From Brucella pecoris (GTDB lineage Bacteria; Pseudomonadota; Alphaproteobacteria; Rhizobiales; Rhizobiaceae), in assembly GCF_006376675.1 (NCBI RefSeq), contig NZ_VEWK01000012.1, positions 102,026 through 166,025 of the forward strand: a stretch of DNA of 64,000 bases. The letters run 5' to 3'. Of the stretch, positions 40,930 through 50,012 are shown one piece after another. Made by a program: the position numbers and the translations under genes. Position 1 is the stretch's first letter. Each line of letters opens with the position of its first letter. The notes under the pieces were generated by a model that did no database searches, had not been told where the DNA came from, and saw only the letters and a program-made list of their open reading frames with translations.

Positions 40930-42180
40930 ATGCTACGCACAATCTTGCGCACGGGGTGCGCCATCATAGCGCTTACCGCCGCATCCGATGCTATGGCTGC
41001 TGCGGTTTGCAGCAAGGATGTAAGAGTCCTGGCGCAGCCACGCGACGGGCTTACCTTGCTCGAAGACTATGTGGACGAGTTTGAAGAACTTTCCGGGGCA
41101 GGTTTCGAAATCAGCTATCTGAACGAGAACGACCGCCGTGCCAAATCACAAGCGGATGCGTCCACGGTCGGCAGCTATAACGTCTACTATGTCGATGAGG
41201 CCAATCTCGCATTGTTTGCGTCCTCGGGCTGGATTGTTCCACTCGCGGCTTTCTACCCCAAGGAATATGATTACGACGATTTCGACGCAGGCATGCGTGC
41301 GGCTGCCACATATGATGGCAAGCAGTGGTTTGCGCCCGTTCAGGGCGGTGGCGACCTGATGGTCTATCGGACCGATCTGCTCGAAAAGGCTGGCATTCAG
41401 CCACCCAAGACCTGGGACGAATACAAGGCGGCTGTCGCCAAGTTGCATGACCCCGAAAATGGCATCTACGGAACCGCATTGCGCGGACAGCGCGGCTCTG
41501 GAGCCAATGTCTGGCGCTGGATGCCGTTGTTCAAGGCAAATGGTGGCGAATGGTTCAAGGATGGCAAGCCGGCTTTCAACTCGGAAGCTGCGGTGAAGGC
41601 AACCCAGGAATATCTCGATCTTTTCAAGTATTCCGCTCCCGGCACACAGACAGGCTCCTGGGATGAATCGACTGGTGCCTTCCGCGCAGGCAAGGTGGCA
41701 ATCATCATCGAATCTGCCCCTCTCGGCGGCATGTCGGTTGATAAGGCGCAGAGCCAGGTCGCCGACAAGGTTGCCTTTGCTGTTCCACCAACACCACTTC
41801 CCGGCGCTGGTTACGCGCATGGTTTTGCAATTGCGTCGAAAGCCAATGCGACTGACGAAGACAAGGCTTGCGCTGGACTTTTCGTTGCCTGGGCAACGTC
41901 GAAAGAGCAGGAAGCCCGTCGTCTGGCTGCAGGCCAGCCGGGTGAACTGACTCGTACCAGCACCTATCAAAGCCCGAAATATGCAGAGACTTTCGGCCAG
42001 AACCTTGCTGATGCAATGGCCGCCACCGGTGCCCGCACGACAGTGACCTTCTGGCAGGACGCGCGCTGGCAGGAGCTGGGAAATCAGTGGGGCATCATGC
42101 TGGAAGAGCTTATCACCGGCAGCCGCAAGGATATCAAGTCGACGCTGGACGAGCTTCAGGCATTCGCGGAAAAGCTCTAG
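40930..42180 (+). CDS. Sugar/polyol ABC transporter substrate-binding protein
   Basis: A 416-residue family-1 solute-binding protein. ATG 40930 gives a good signal peptide (MLRTILRTGCAIIALTAASDAMAAA) and has GGAGGATG upstream; the frame extends to 40852. Body motifs include SYNVYYVDEANLALFASSGWIVPL and WFAPVQGGGDLMVYRTDLLEKAGI-PPKTWDEY near residue 135, and GAGYAHGFAIASKA. It heads an operon of two permeases, a polyol-type dehydrogenase and an ATPase, divergent from an AraC gene. The ligand is probably a polyol or related sugar. Confidence 0.88.
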   Translation: MLRTILRTGCAIIALTAASDAMAAAVCSKDVRVLAQPRDGLTLLEDYVDEFEELSGAGFEISYLNENDRRAKSQADASTVGSYNVYYVDEANLALFASSGWIVPLAAFYPKEYDYDDFDAGMRAAATYDGKQWFAPVQGGGDLMVYRTDLLEKAGIQPPKTWDEYKAAVAKLHDPENGIYGTALRGQRGSGANVWRWMPLFKANGGEWFKDGKPAFNSEAAVKATQEYLDLFKYSAPGTQTGSWDESTGAFRAGKVAIIIESAPLGGMSVDKAQSQVADKVAFAVPPTPLPGAGYAHGFAIASKANATDEDKACAGLFVAWATSKEQEARRLAAGQPGELTRTSTYQSPKYAETFGQNLADAMAATGARTTVTFWQDARWQELGNQWGIMLEELITGSRKDIKSTLDELQAFAEKL

Positions 42181-42192
42181 GCGTCGTGCGTT

Positions 42193-42230
42193 CGGGGCGG
42201 TTTCATAGCCGTATTGGCTGAGCCGCCCCG
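42193..42230 (+). other. Intercistronic stem-loop after the binding-protein gene
   Basis: CGGGGCGG (42193-42200) pairs with CCGCCCCG (42223-42230); inside, TAGCC pairs with GGCTG. It sits 13 bases after the stop, where such hairpins set a high binding-protein to permease ratio. Confidence 0.65.
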
Positions 42231-42263
42231 CCTCCCAGGATAGGTTTCGATCTTTGGAGGCAG

Positions 42264-43181
42264 ATGCGCCTCACGCCGCAACCTGTCTCAATCATCGCCT
42301 TCAGACAAGGAATGTCCATGCAACGCGGACGCTCGCTCCCATATCTGTTCTTGGGGCCAACCCTGCTCATTCTCGTCGTCCTGGCGCTGGTGCCAACTGT
42401 TTTTGCAATCAACATTTCGCTGCAGAACAGGACTTTGTCGCAACCGGCGGCGGAATATGTCTGGTTTGCGAACTACGCGGCCCTGATTTCCGATCCGCGT
42501 TTTCTCAATGCATTGTGGGTTTCGCTGAAATGGGAAGTCCTGACGGTCGTGCTCACCATGTTGACCGGCGTGGGGCTTGGCATTGCGATGTTCGAAGCTG
42601 CCAGCCCGCGTATGCGAAATCTTCTCTGCGTCCTGTTCATCATTCCTGTGCTGCTGCCGCGCGTCTGCGCCGCATTCGTATGGAAGTTCGCGTTTCATCC
42701 GCTTTATGGCGCTCTGACCTGGCCTGTCCGCGAACTGACTGGCGCCACTCCGGACATTCTTTCGACACCTGTCGGGGCGCTGCTCGCCGTCGCCTTTGTA
42801 GACGTTTGGCAATGGGGCTTGTTTTTCGCGGTCATCGTGTTGAAACTGCTCGAAGCATTACCGCCTCAGCCCATGGAAGCGGCTCGTATCGATCGCGCCA
42901 GAAGATGGGAAATTCATCGCTTCATCACTTTACCGATGCTCAAGACACCGCTCATAAGTCTTCTGCTCGTCAAAGCCATCGAAAGCCTGCGTTCTTTCGA
43001 TCTGGTTTACGTGATGACGCGCGGCGGGCCCGGAATCTCGACCGAAACCCTCGACATGTATGCCTATTCGCAAGGCTTCATTGAATCCGGAAAGATCTCC
43101 TACGCCTCATCGATGGCCGTCATCATGATGCTGCTTACCGTCGTCATTTTCACTGTTGCCTGGAAGAGATTGAACCGATGA
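42264..43181 (+). CDS. Sugar/polyol ABC transporter permease, MalF/UgpA type
   Basis: A 305-residue protein with six helices. ATG 42264 follows TTTGGAGGCAG, a good ribosome site; a second Met at codon 17 is an alternative and would drop a hydrophilic tail. The coupling motif MEAARIDRARRWEIHRFITLPMLKTP is near residue 208; TRGGPGISTETLDMYAYSQGF near 254 is typical of CUT1 sugar permeases. Its stop overlaps the next start as ATGA. Confidence 0.92.
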   Translation: MRLTPQPVSIIAFRQGMSMQRGRSLPYLFLGPTLLILVVLALVPTVFAINISLQNRTLSQPAAEYVWFANYAALISDPRFLNALWVSLKWEVLTVVLTMLTGVGLGIAMFEAASPRMRNLLCVLFIIPVLLPRVCAAFVWKFAFHPLYGALTWPVRELTGATPDILSTPVGALLAVAFVDVWQWGLFFAVIVLKLLEALPPQPMEAARIDRARRWEIHRFITLPMLKTPLISLLLVKAIESLRSFDLVYVMTRGGPGISTETLDMYAYSQGFIESGKISYASSMAVIMMLLTVVIFTVAWKRLNR

Positions 43182-43996
43182 AAATTTCGACCATCTTTCT
43201 GCGCGTGCTTCTCGTCTTTGCGGCAGCGCTCGTCGTTTTGCCGTTGCTCTGGACGTTGCTCAATGCGTTCAAGACCAATGCCGATCTTCTGGTAAGCACA
43301 CCAAAAATCATCTTTCAGCCTGTCTGGGACAATATGAGCTATGTGCTCAACCGTCGCTCGGTGGCGCGTGCGCTTACGAATTCGCTGATCATCTGCTCGT
43401 CCGCTGTCGTCATTGGCGCATTGATTGGTGTGCCTGCCGCTTATGTCATCGCGCGATACAAAAACCGGATTACGACTGAGGCTCAGTTTTTCGTTTTATC
43501 GCTGCGTTTTCTGCCTCCCGTTGCGGTCGCCATTCCCATGTTGGTGATCTGGCTCACGCTCGATTTGTATGACAGTCGCCTTTCTCTCATCATCACTTAT
43601 CTGATCATTACCGCATCGATTACGATTTGGCTGTCGGTTCCGGCGTTTGAGCGCGTGAGCCTCCATGTGGAAGAAGCCGCCAGGGTCGACGGGTTGGGGC
43701 GCTATGCAACATTTTTCCGTATTGCCCTGCCGATTGCCCGGTTTCAGGTATTTGGCGCCATCGCCTTCTCCTTCGTTCTCGTGTGGAACGAATTTCTTCT
43801 GGCAATGATGTTGACGACGTCTCGAGCCAAAACGCTGCCTATCATCGCTTCTGAAATGTCTCAGCTTGGCATGAATGTGCCGTGGGGCATCCTCAATGCC
43901 GCCGTCGTTCTTCTCTCCCTTCCGCCGTTGATCCTGCTTGGGCTTCTTGCGGGTGGATTGAATGCTGTCTTCACCAAAAAACAAAATCAGGAATGA
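43178..43996 (+). CDS. Sugar/polyol ABC transporter permease, MalG/UgpE type
   Basis: A 272-residue protein with six helices, overlapping the upstream permease by ATGA. The coupling motif EEAARVDGLGRYATFFRIALPIARFQ is near residue 164, and LVWNEFLLAMMLTTSRAKTLPI near 205 is the usual CUT1 segment. With the preceding gene it forms the membrane channel of the importer. Confidence 0.92.
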   Translation: MKISTIFLRVLLVFAAALVVLPLLWTLLNAFKTNADLLVSTPKIIFQPVWDNMSYVLNRRSVARALTNSLIICSSAVVIGALIGVPAAYVIARYKNRITTEAQFFVLSLRFLPPVAVAIPMLVIWLTLDLYDSRLSLIITYLIITASITIWLSVPAFERVSLHVEEAARVDGLGRYATFFRIALPIARFQVFGAIAFSFVLVWNEFLLAMMLTTSRAKTLPIIASEMSQLGMNVPWGILNAAVVLLSLPPLILLGLLAGGLNAVFTKKQNQE

Positions 43997-44000
43997 TCCG

Positions 44001-45047
44001 ATGAAAGCACTTGTTCTGGAACGCATCGGCGAATTGAATCTGCGCGATATTGCGCTGCCTGCCGACATGGGGCCGGATGACGTTCGCATTAAACTGCATA
44101 CGGTGGGGGTGTGCGGGAGCGATGTGCACTATTATACGCATGGGCGCATCGGAGACTTCGTGGTCGAACAACCAATGGTGCTTGGTCATGAAGCAGCAGG
44201 CACGGTGATCGAGGTCGGCGGGAATGTAACACACCTTAAGCCGGGAGACCGTGTTTGTATGGAGCCGGGCATTCCTGATCCGCTATCTCGCGCTTCGAAG
44301 CTTGGTCTCTACAACGTCGATCCGGCTGTGCGTTTCTGGGCAACTCCACCTATCCACGGAATTTTGTGTCCCGAAACGATCCATGCCGCAAACTTCACAT
44401 ATAAGCTGCCCGACAACGTATCTTTTGCAGAAGGCGCGATGGTCGAGCCCTTCGCCGTTGGCATGCAGGCTGCAACGCGCGCGCGCATTAATCCGGGCGA
44501 TACGGCCGTCGTGACCGGTTGCGGCACAATCGGCATCATGGTCGCTCTGGCGGCCTTGGCGGGAGGCTGTTCCCGCGTCCTGATCTCGGATCTTTCGGAT
44601 GCCAAGCTGAAACTGGCAGAAACCTATGATGGCATCACAGGCATCAATCTTCGCGAAACGGACATCGTGGATGCAGTCAATGATGCAACCGGCAATTGGG
44701 GAGCGGATATCGTCTTCGAATGTTCTGGAGCGGCGGCAGCCGTTCGCGACCTGTTCAAGATCGTGCGCCCTGGCGGCACGGTCGTGCTGGTCGGCTTGCC
44801 ACCGGAGCCGGTGCCGTTCGATATTTCGGCTGCAACGGCACGGGAATGCCGGATCGAAACGGTCTTCCGCTATGCCAATGTGTTCGATCGTGCGCTTGCC
44901 TTGATTGGTGCAGGCAAAGTGAACCTGAAGCCACTGATTTCGGAGACTTTTCCGTTCGAACAATCCATTGCCGCTTTCAATCGGGCGGCTGAAGGCCGTG
45001 CGACCGATATCAAGCTGCAGATCATCCTGAACGAGGAGACAATCTGA
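44001..45047 (+). CDS. Zinc-dependent polyol dehydrogenase (xylitol/L-iditol dehydrogenase-like)
   Basis: A 348-residue medium-chain dehydrogenase. The catalytic zinc ligands are Cys in GVCGSDVHYY (about residue 37), His-Glu in LGHEAAG (about 62) and Glu in MVEPFAVGMQ near 149. The usual four-Cys structural-zinc loop is replaced by EPGIPDPLSRASKLGLYNVDPAVRFW, in which the cysteines are missing, as in sorbitol dehydrogenases. The NAD fold is TAVVTGCGTIGIMVALAALAGG near 168. It oxidises a polyol such as xylitol or sorbitol to a ketose. It lies inside the importer operon, which tells the likely nature of the ligand. Confidence 0.88.
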   Translation: MKALVLERIGELNLRDIALPADMGPDDVRIKLHTVGVCGSDVHYYTHGRIGDFVVEQPMVLGHEAAGTVIEVGGNVTHLKPGDRVCMEPGIPDPLSRASKLGLYNVDPAVRFWATPPIHGILCPETIHAANFTYKLPDNVSFAEGAMVEPFAVGMQAATRARINPGDTAVVTGCGTIGIMVALAALAGGCSRVLISDLSDAKLKLAETYDGITGINLRETDIVDAVNDATGNWGADIVFECSGAAAAVRDLFKIVRPGGTVVLVGLPPEPVPFDISAATARECRIETVFRYANVFDRALALIGAGKVNLKPLISETFPFEQSIAAFNRAAEGRATDIKLQIILNEETI

Positions 45048-46120
45048 TGGCCGCCGTGGAATGCCGGTCCATGCTGAAGCGATATGGTGCACAGGAAGTT
45101 ATCCGTGATTTCAACCTCGCAATCAATGATCATGAGTTCGTGGTTTTCCTTGGTCCTTCCGGTTGCGGAAAATCCACAATCCTGAGAATGATTGCCGGGC
45201 TTGAAGAAATCACTGGCGGCGACCTTATGATCGGCGGCCAGCGAGTGAATGATCGCGACCCCGGTGACCGCGGCATAGCCATGGTGTTCCAGAACTATGC
45301 GCTCTATCCGCACATGACTGTTCAGGAGAATATCGTTTTCGGGCTGGAGCGCGCGGGCACCCCCAAACAGACCATCGCTACCCGATTGGCGCCGGTGGTG
45401 ACGGCGCTGGGGCTTGAAGCGTATCTCGCACGCAAACCTGCGGAACTCTCTGGAGGGCAGCAGCAGCGCGTTGCGATCGCACGCGCAATGATAAAAACAC
45501 CGGACGTGTTCCTGTTCGATGAACCATTGTCCAACCTCGACGCAAAATTGCGTGGGAGTCTTCGGGTCGAAATCGCCAATCTTCATCATGAACTGAAGAC
45601 GACCAGCATTTATGTAACCCACGATCAGCTTGAAGCGATGACTTTGGCAGACCGGATCGTGCTGATGAAGGATGGCCGCATAGAGCAGATGGGAACGCCT
45701 GAGGAAATCTATCAGGCTCCCGCAACGCTATTCGCTGCTGGCTTTATTGGCACGCCCAATATGAATTTCTTCGAACTCAATGCCAGTGATGGACAGCTTG
45801 CAGACGAAACCATCCGCTTGCCCTGTCCTTCCGGGCTACATCAGGGTCCGGTAACGGTCGGCATACGCCCAGGTTCATTCAGTCTGAATGAGGAAGGAGG
45901 GCAAATTCGCGGTGAGATTGAACGCAACGAATTTCACGGTGAGAATCGTCTGGTTACAATTCGCACCGGCAAGCACTTTTTCAATATCGCTGTTCCAGCT
46001 TCAATGCGTCTGCGGGAAGGCCAGAATATAGGGCTCGACGTGATGGCAGATAGCCTGCATCTATTCGACACAAATACCGCTTTGCGTATTCCGGTATCCG
46101 GTAGACAACAGGAGGGCTGA
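45047..46120 (+). CDS. Sugar/polyol ABC transporter ATP-binding protein, UgpC/MalK type
   Basis: A 357-residue ATPase with Walker A GPSGCGKST near residue 36, Q-loop VFQNYALYPHMTV, signature ELSGGQQQRVAIARAM near 132, Walker B VFLFDEPLSNLDAKL, H-loop IYVTHDQLEAMTLADRI, and a C-terminal OB/TOBE regulatory part (VTVGIRPGSFSL). It shares a base with the dehydrogenase stop (TGATG) and is the last gene of the AraC-linked operon. Complete and typical. Confidence 0.94.
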   Translation: MAAVECRSMLKRYGAQEVIRDFNLAINDHEFVVFLGPSGCGKSTILRMIAGLEEITGGDLMIGGQRVNDRDPGDRGIAMVFQNYALYPHMTVQENIVFGLERAGTPKQTIATRLAPVVTALGLEAYLARKPAELSGGQQQRVAIARAMIKTPDVFLFDEPLSNLDAKLRGSLRVEIANLHHELKTTSIYVTHDQLEAMTLADRIVLMKDGRIEQMGTPEEIYQAPATLFAAGFIGTPNMNFFELNASDGQLADETIRLPCPSGLHQGPVTVGIRPGSFSLNEEGGQIRGEIERNEFHGENRLVTIRTGKHFFNIAVPASMRLREGQNIGLDVMADSLHLFDTNTALRIPVSGRQQEG

Positions 46121-46148
46121 ACCGCTGCGGTTCGGCTTCAAGGGCAGC

Positions 46149-46255
46149 TAGAGCATTTCCTGTTTTGATTGAATCATTGGAAATGCTCTATCCATTTGTT
46201 TTTACGCATGTCTTTATCCCGAAACCGGTTCCCACTTTCGGGAGACATGCTCTAG
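46149..46255. repeat. Composite TAGAGC-type intergenic repeat
   Basis: TAGAGCATTTCCTGTTTTGA ... GGAAATGCTCT (46149-46190) followed by ATCCATTTGTTTTTACGCATG ... CGGGAGACATGCTCTAG (46191-46255). Same module order as 15186-15287. Confidence 0.85.
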
Positions 46256-46501
46256 GCGTATCGCTGGCAGTTCATCTTTACTGTGCCTGTGGTTCTGCCT
46301 GCATCCGGCCGGTCACTTCCACGGCGGTATTGGCTTCGCCTCCTCCTCATTCAGTCCGATCTGCAATATAAATTTTTATTTCTCTTCCTTTAAAGAAGGG
46401 GATATTTCAATTTTATAAGTATATTGGTATCATTTCAATATATTTGACAGAATTGATGGCATTGAAAATTATACTCTCTCTATTTAGTGAGGGAGAGGAC
46501 A
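46256..46501. other. A/T-rich gap upstream of the RTX gene
   Basis: No gene seen. The last 130 bases are clearly richer in A/T than the neighbourhood. A TTGACA (46444-46449) with an AATTAT-like box 17 bases on could be the promoter, giving a start just before the GAGGGAGAGG ribosome site at 46488. Confidence 0.4.
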
Positions 46502-47944
46502 ATGGCTCGAATTCCAGGGACGGCGGAAGACGATCATATCGTCGGAACGGACAATGCGGACTATATCGCGACCTATGCTGGTGATGACGTTGTAGACGGA
46601 GGTAAAGGCAACGATTTCATCACGACAGGCCTGGGCGACGACCGTATCCGAACAGCAGATGGATTTGACAGAATTGACGGCGACGGTGGAGACGACCAGT
46701 TTGCCATTTTTAATACAGGCGGTGCGATCGCAGGAGGGTCGGGTGTAGATCGCATGATCATCGATCTCTATATGCGCGATCAGGATATCAGCCTTGGCGC
46801 CGGTCATCTCATGATGGGGAATAGTGCCGCCGACCACATCTATTTCAGCAGTATTGAACAGCTTGAGATTCAGTCAGGCAAGGGTAACGACTATCTCGAC
46901 GCAACCACTTTTGCATTTGTCAAAGCCAGCGGCGGTGCGGGCAATGATGTGATCATATCCGGTGTTGGCGATGATGTGTTGAATGGTGATGCTGGTAACG
47001 ATCAGCTCTTTGCGGGTGCGGGGCGCGATTCCGTCTGGGGTGGCGATGGCGACGATCTGATCAACGGAGCGGATGGCGACGATTATGTTCTGTCCGGCGG
47101 CGCTGGTGACGACCGGATTCTGGGTGGTGCGGGACGAGATTCGCTCTCAGGCGGTACCGGAAACGACACATTGTTTGGTGAAGCCGGTGATGATGACATC
47201 TACGGGGATGAAGGTGACGATATTCTTGATGGCGGCTCCGGAAACGATATCCTGTCTGGAGGCGATGGTTTCAACGTCATGCGGGGCGGAAGCGGCGACG
47301 ACTGGTTTTTAACCACAAGCACTGGCGTGGCGGACGGCGGCGAAGGTTTCGACCATCTCGATGTCAGCCTTGATGGCAGGAGCGCGGCGGTGGATCTCGA
47401 TCTTTCGACTGGACAAACCCCGACAGGTCTCAGCTTCATGAACATCGAGGAAATAGCAGTCACTGTATCCGGTGCTAACGACAACAGCCTCTATGGTTTT
47501 GAGGGTCGCGATATTTTCCAGACGGGTTCTGGCGCTGATTTCCTGGTGGGCCGAGCTGGCGACGATTTCCTTAATGCCAATGCCGGAGATGACAGGCTGG
47601 ATGGCGGTGAGGGTAATGACCGTCTGGATGGCGGCGAGGGTGCGGATGAATTGATCGGAGGCGCAGGCGCAGATAATTTCGTATGGGATATTCTGGCACC
47701 TGACGGAACAGGCATTGATACCGTACGGGATTTTAGCGGGGCGGAAGGCGACGTTCTGGAATTTTCCTACATCGCCCAGAACAGTACCGGTATCGACGAC
47801 TTCGATAGCTTTGTGACGGCATCTCGGGACACGGATGCCGGCTTGTTCGTCTCCTTCAACGGGGCGACGGATCACGGCATTCTGCTCGAAGGTGTGACCT
47901 TGTCGGATATTAGCCCGGATAGCATCGTGTTCGGCGACATCTGA
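46502..47944 (+). CDS. RTX-type calcium-binding repeat protein
   Basis: A 480-residue acidic protein made mostly of glycine- and aspartate-rich nonapeptide repeats (GGxGxDxUx), in two blocks at about residues 20-75 and 145-275 and a third near 365-405. Between them are beta-rich segments. The C-terminus (GTGIDTVRDFSGAEGDVLEFSYIA ... ISPDSIVFGDI) resembles the usual type I secretion signal region. No signal peptide, and no cysteine seen. It would fold outside the cell on binding calcium. No type I secretion genes are in the window, so it depends on a transporter elsewhere. ATG 46502 follows GAGGGAGAGG. Confidence 0.85.
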   Translation: MARIPGTAEDDHIVGTDNADYIATYAGDDVVDGGKGNDFITTGLGDDRIRTADGFDRIDGDGGDDQFAIFNTGGAIAGGSGVDRMIIDLYMRDQDISLGAGHLMMGNSAADHIYFSSIEQLEIQSGKGNDYLDATTFAFVKASGGAGNDVIISGVGDDVLNGDAGNDQLFAGAGRDSVWGGDGDDLINGADGDDYVLSGGAGDDRILGGAGRDSLSGGTGNDTLFGEAGDDDIYGDEGDDILDGGSGNDILSGGDGFNVMRGGSGDDWFLTTSTGVADGGEGFDHLDVSLDGRSAAVDLDLSTGQTPTGLSFMNIEEIAVTVSGANDNSLYGFEGRDIFQTGSGADFLVGRAGDDFLNANAGDDRLDGGEGNDRLDGGEGADELIGGAGADNFVWDILAPDGTGIDTVRDFSGAEGDVLEFSYIAQNSTGIDDFDSFVTASRDTDAGLFVSFNGATDHGILLEGVTLSDISPDSIVFGDI

Positions 47945-47979
47945 CAGAAAATGACCGTCATCGCCGGGCCGTTGGTTTG

Positions 47980-48003
47980 CCGCCAGAGATCCATTTCTGG
48001 CGG
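47980..48003 (+). terminator. Stem-loop after the RTX gene
   Basis: CCGCCAGA (47980-47987), 8-base loop, TCTGGCGG (47996-48003): perfect stem 36 bases after the stop, without a clear U-run. The rest of the gap to 48281 contains only the decayed repeat at 48097-48166. Confidence 0.55.
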
Positions 48004-48096
48004 TGAACGGCGCTTGATCAGATTCTCGGAGGCAATATTGCTCGATATACAATCTCATTCGGTTGTCGGGCTGATGTGTTACGATGTTCTCGACCC

Positions 48097-48166
48097 GCTC
48101 TAAGTATTTGTTCTGTCGCATTATCCTACGCAAAACCGCTTCGCACTTTTGCTGGAAATGCTCTAG
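48097..48166. repeat. Degenerate TAGAGC-type intergenic repeat
   Basis: GCTCTAAGTATTTGTTCTGT ... CAAAACCGCTTCGCACTTTTGCTGGAAATGCTCTAG. It aligns with the second module of 46149-46255 (ATTTGTTTTTACGC ... TTTCGGGAGACATGCTCTAG) but has lost much of its pairing. Confidence 0.6.
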
Positions 48167-48281
48167 TATAGATTGCCTGACTATTGGAGGGGCCTTTCGC
48201 GACTTAAAGACGCGATATTATCAGATGCTATTCGCTGTGGGCCGCCGTATCCTGCCGGCATTCATTGAAATGGAGGCAGCC

Positions 48282-49598
48282 ATGGCTGACAGTAATTCTT
48301 CGCGCGCCAAACGTAGCATACTTGTTGACGGTTTCACGAACAGCGTTCTCGACCCGAACCAGCCAATGCTCGGGCCTCTTCAAAATGGTGGAACGATTAT
48401 CGCCAATACAGCTCCAGGCTGCTGGGGACCGATGATTACGCCTCGGTTGCGCGGCGGTCACGAAGTAACCAAGCCTGTATTCATCGACGGAGCCGAGGTT
48501 GGTGATGGCGTTGTCATCCGTATTCGCGATATTTCGGTGACCTCGCTGGCAACGGCTTCCGGACATGACACGGTTTCCAACCAGTTTTGTCTGGGGGATC
48601 CGTTTGTCGCCGCACGTTGCCCAACCTGTGACGAGGTTTGGCCGGAGACGCATATCGAAGGCGTTGGCCAGAATTCTGTTCGATGCAATAAATGCGGTAA
48701 CGCGGTCAAACCGTTCTCAATGGAACATGGTTATACGGTTGTTTTCGATGATACGCAGTCGGTTGGCCTTACATTGCCTCAAGATGCTGCGCGGAAGATT
48801 GCTGAAAGAGCCGATCATTACGCCTCGTTGCCTGACAACTCGGTGCAGCATTCTATCTTGAATTATGCGCCGTCCGACCTTGTCGGCGCAATCGTGCGCA
48901 TGCGTCCATTTCTAGGGCAGCTAGGCACAACGCCGTCAATAGCGATGCCGGATTCTCATAATGCCGGTGATTTCGGCGCGTTCCTGGTTGGGGCACCGCA
49001 CAATTACGCACTCACAGCCGAGCAATTGCAGGAACACAAGACGGATGGCCACATGGATGTCGACGCTGTTCGCGCCGGAGCCGTTCTTGTCTGCCCGGTG
49101 AAGGTGAAGGGTGCCGGTGTTTACATGGGAGACATGCATGCCTCTCAGGGGGATGGAGAAATAGCCGGGCACACGATGGACGTCGCGGGAAGTGTCACGC
49201 TTCAGGTTGAAGTACTCAAGCACTACAATAATGACGGTCCCGTTCTTTTCCCCTTGCTTGAAGATCTTCCTCCTTTGGCGCGCCCCTTCAGCACAGAAGA
49301 AAAATTGAAGGCGGCAAAGCTGGCTCAACAGTGGGGCGTGAAGAATACGGAAGAGGTCGCGCCGATTTCTGTTATAGGCACGGCGCCAAACATGAATGCG
49401 GCTATTGTGAACGGATTGGAAAGAGCTGCGAAACTGCTTGGTATGAGCGTGGCGGAAGTCCGAAATCGTGCGACTGTAAATGGCGCAATCGAAATAGGTC
49501 GTGATCCCGGTGTGATCCAGGTTACCTTCCTGGCTCCGTTGAAAAGCCTGGATGCTGCCGGACTTGGAGAGATCGCGCGGAAGCAGTATGACCTCTAA
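48282..49598 (+). CDS. Acetamidase/formamidase family protein with zinc-ribbon insert
   Basis: A 438-residue amidase of the FmdA_AmdA family. I choose ATG 48282 with GGAGG 6 bases upstream; the frame extends to 48084. GPMITPRLRGGHEVTKPVFIDGAEVGDGVVIRI near residue 50, MRPFLGQLGTTPS near 207, and GVYMGDMHASQGDGEIAGHTMDVAG near 280 are family motifs, the last holding the metal-binding His/Glu. CPTCDEVWPETH ... RCNKCGNAV (about 115-145) adds two CxxC pairs like a zinc ribbon. It hydrolyses formamide or a short amide to ammonia. It stands alone with its own terminator. Confidence 0.9.
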   Translation: MADSNSSRAKRSILVDGFTNSVLDPNQPMLGPLQNGGTIIANTAPGCWGPMITPRLRGGHEVTKPVFIDGAEVGDGVVIRIRDISVTSLATASGHDTVSNQFCLGDPFVAARCPTCDEVWPETHIEGVGQNSVRCNKCGNAVKPFSMEHGYTVVFDDTQSVGLTLPQDAARKIAERADHYASLPDNSVQHSILNYAPSDLVGAIVRMRPFLGQLGTTPSIAMPDSHNAGDFGAFLVGAPHNYALTAEQLQEHKTDGHMDVDAVRAGAVLVCPVKVKGAGVYMGDMHASQGDGEIAGHTMDVAGSVTLQVEVLKHYNNDGPVLFPLLEDLPPLARPFSTEEKLKAAKLAQQWGVKNTEEVAPISVIGTAPNMNAAIVNGLERAAKLLGMSVAEVRNRATVNGAIEIGRDPGVIQVTFLAPLKSLDAAGLGEIARKQYDL

Positions 49599-49625
49599 GA
49601 GGCGCCAATATTTTTCGTGAAATAG

Positions 49626-49648
49626 ATGCGGCCTTCGGGCCGCATTTT
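49626..49648 (+). terminator. Rho-independent terminator of the acetamidase gene
   Basis: ATGCGGCC (49626-49633), tetraloop TTCG, GGCCGCAT (49638-49645), then TTT, 27 bases after the stop. Confidence 0.85.
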
Positions 49649-49682
49649 CGTTGATTGTCCGGGGCGTTCCGTCGCCAGCCGT

Positions 49683-49783
49683 TAGAGCGCCGATCTGAAT
49701 GAATCAGATCGGCGCTCTAACTTATTCTATTTCAAGCATAATCTTATCGATCCTCGTTTCACTCCGGTCGGATTATGCTCTAA
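49683..49783. repeat. Composite TAGAGC-type intergenic repeat
   Basis: TAGAGCGCCGATCTGAATGA ... GGCGCTCTAA (49683-49720) followed by TTATTCTATTTCAAGCATAA ... CGGTCGGATTATGCTCTAA (to 49783). It is the inverse arrangement of 39702-39806. Confidence 0.85.
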
Positions 49784-49852
49784 TTCGGCGGGTGGAACTC
49801 GTTACCTGCCGTAATGCAGGCAGGCGGGGAGGGCACCGCTGTCTTCTGACGA

Positions 49853-49999
49853 TTATTGGGCCGGTGTTTCATTCTGCTGGGGCTGTGAAGCCTCGGTCGT
49901 TGCGGGATCAGGCTGCTGAGGTGTCGTTGAGGGATCGTCGGCAAGAACTTCATTCGTCTTGGCTTTGATTTCCTCTGCTGTGGCGCAGCTATTGCCCAT
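49853..49999 (-). CDS. Possible small Pro/Gln-rich protein
   Basis: A 48-residue frame starting MGNSCATAEEIKAKTNEVLADD and ending in a Pro/Gln/Thr-rich tail. It begins 13 bases after the stop of the exported protein at 50013-50321 and has no good ribosome site, though it is open upstream to 50074. It could be a coupled small gene or the remains of a longer C-terminus lost by a frameshift. Weak call. Confidence 0.3.
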   Translation of the reverse strand: MGNSCATAEEIKAKTNEVLADDPSTTPQQPDPATTEASQPQQNETPAQ

Positions 50000-50012
50000 C
50001 TTGGCATCACGG

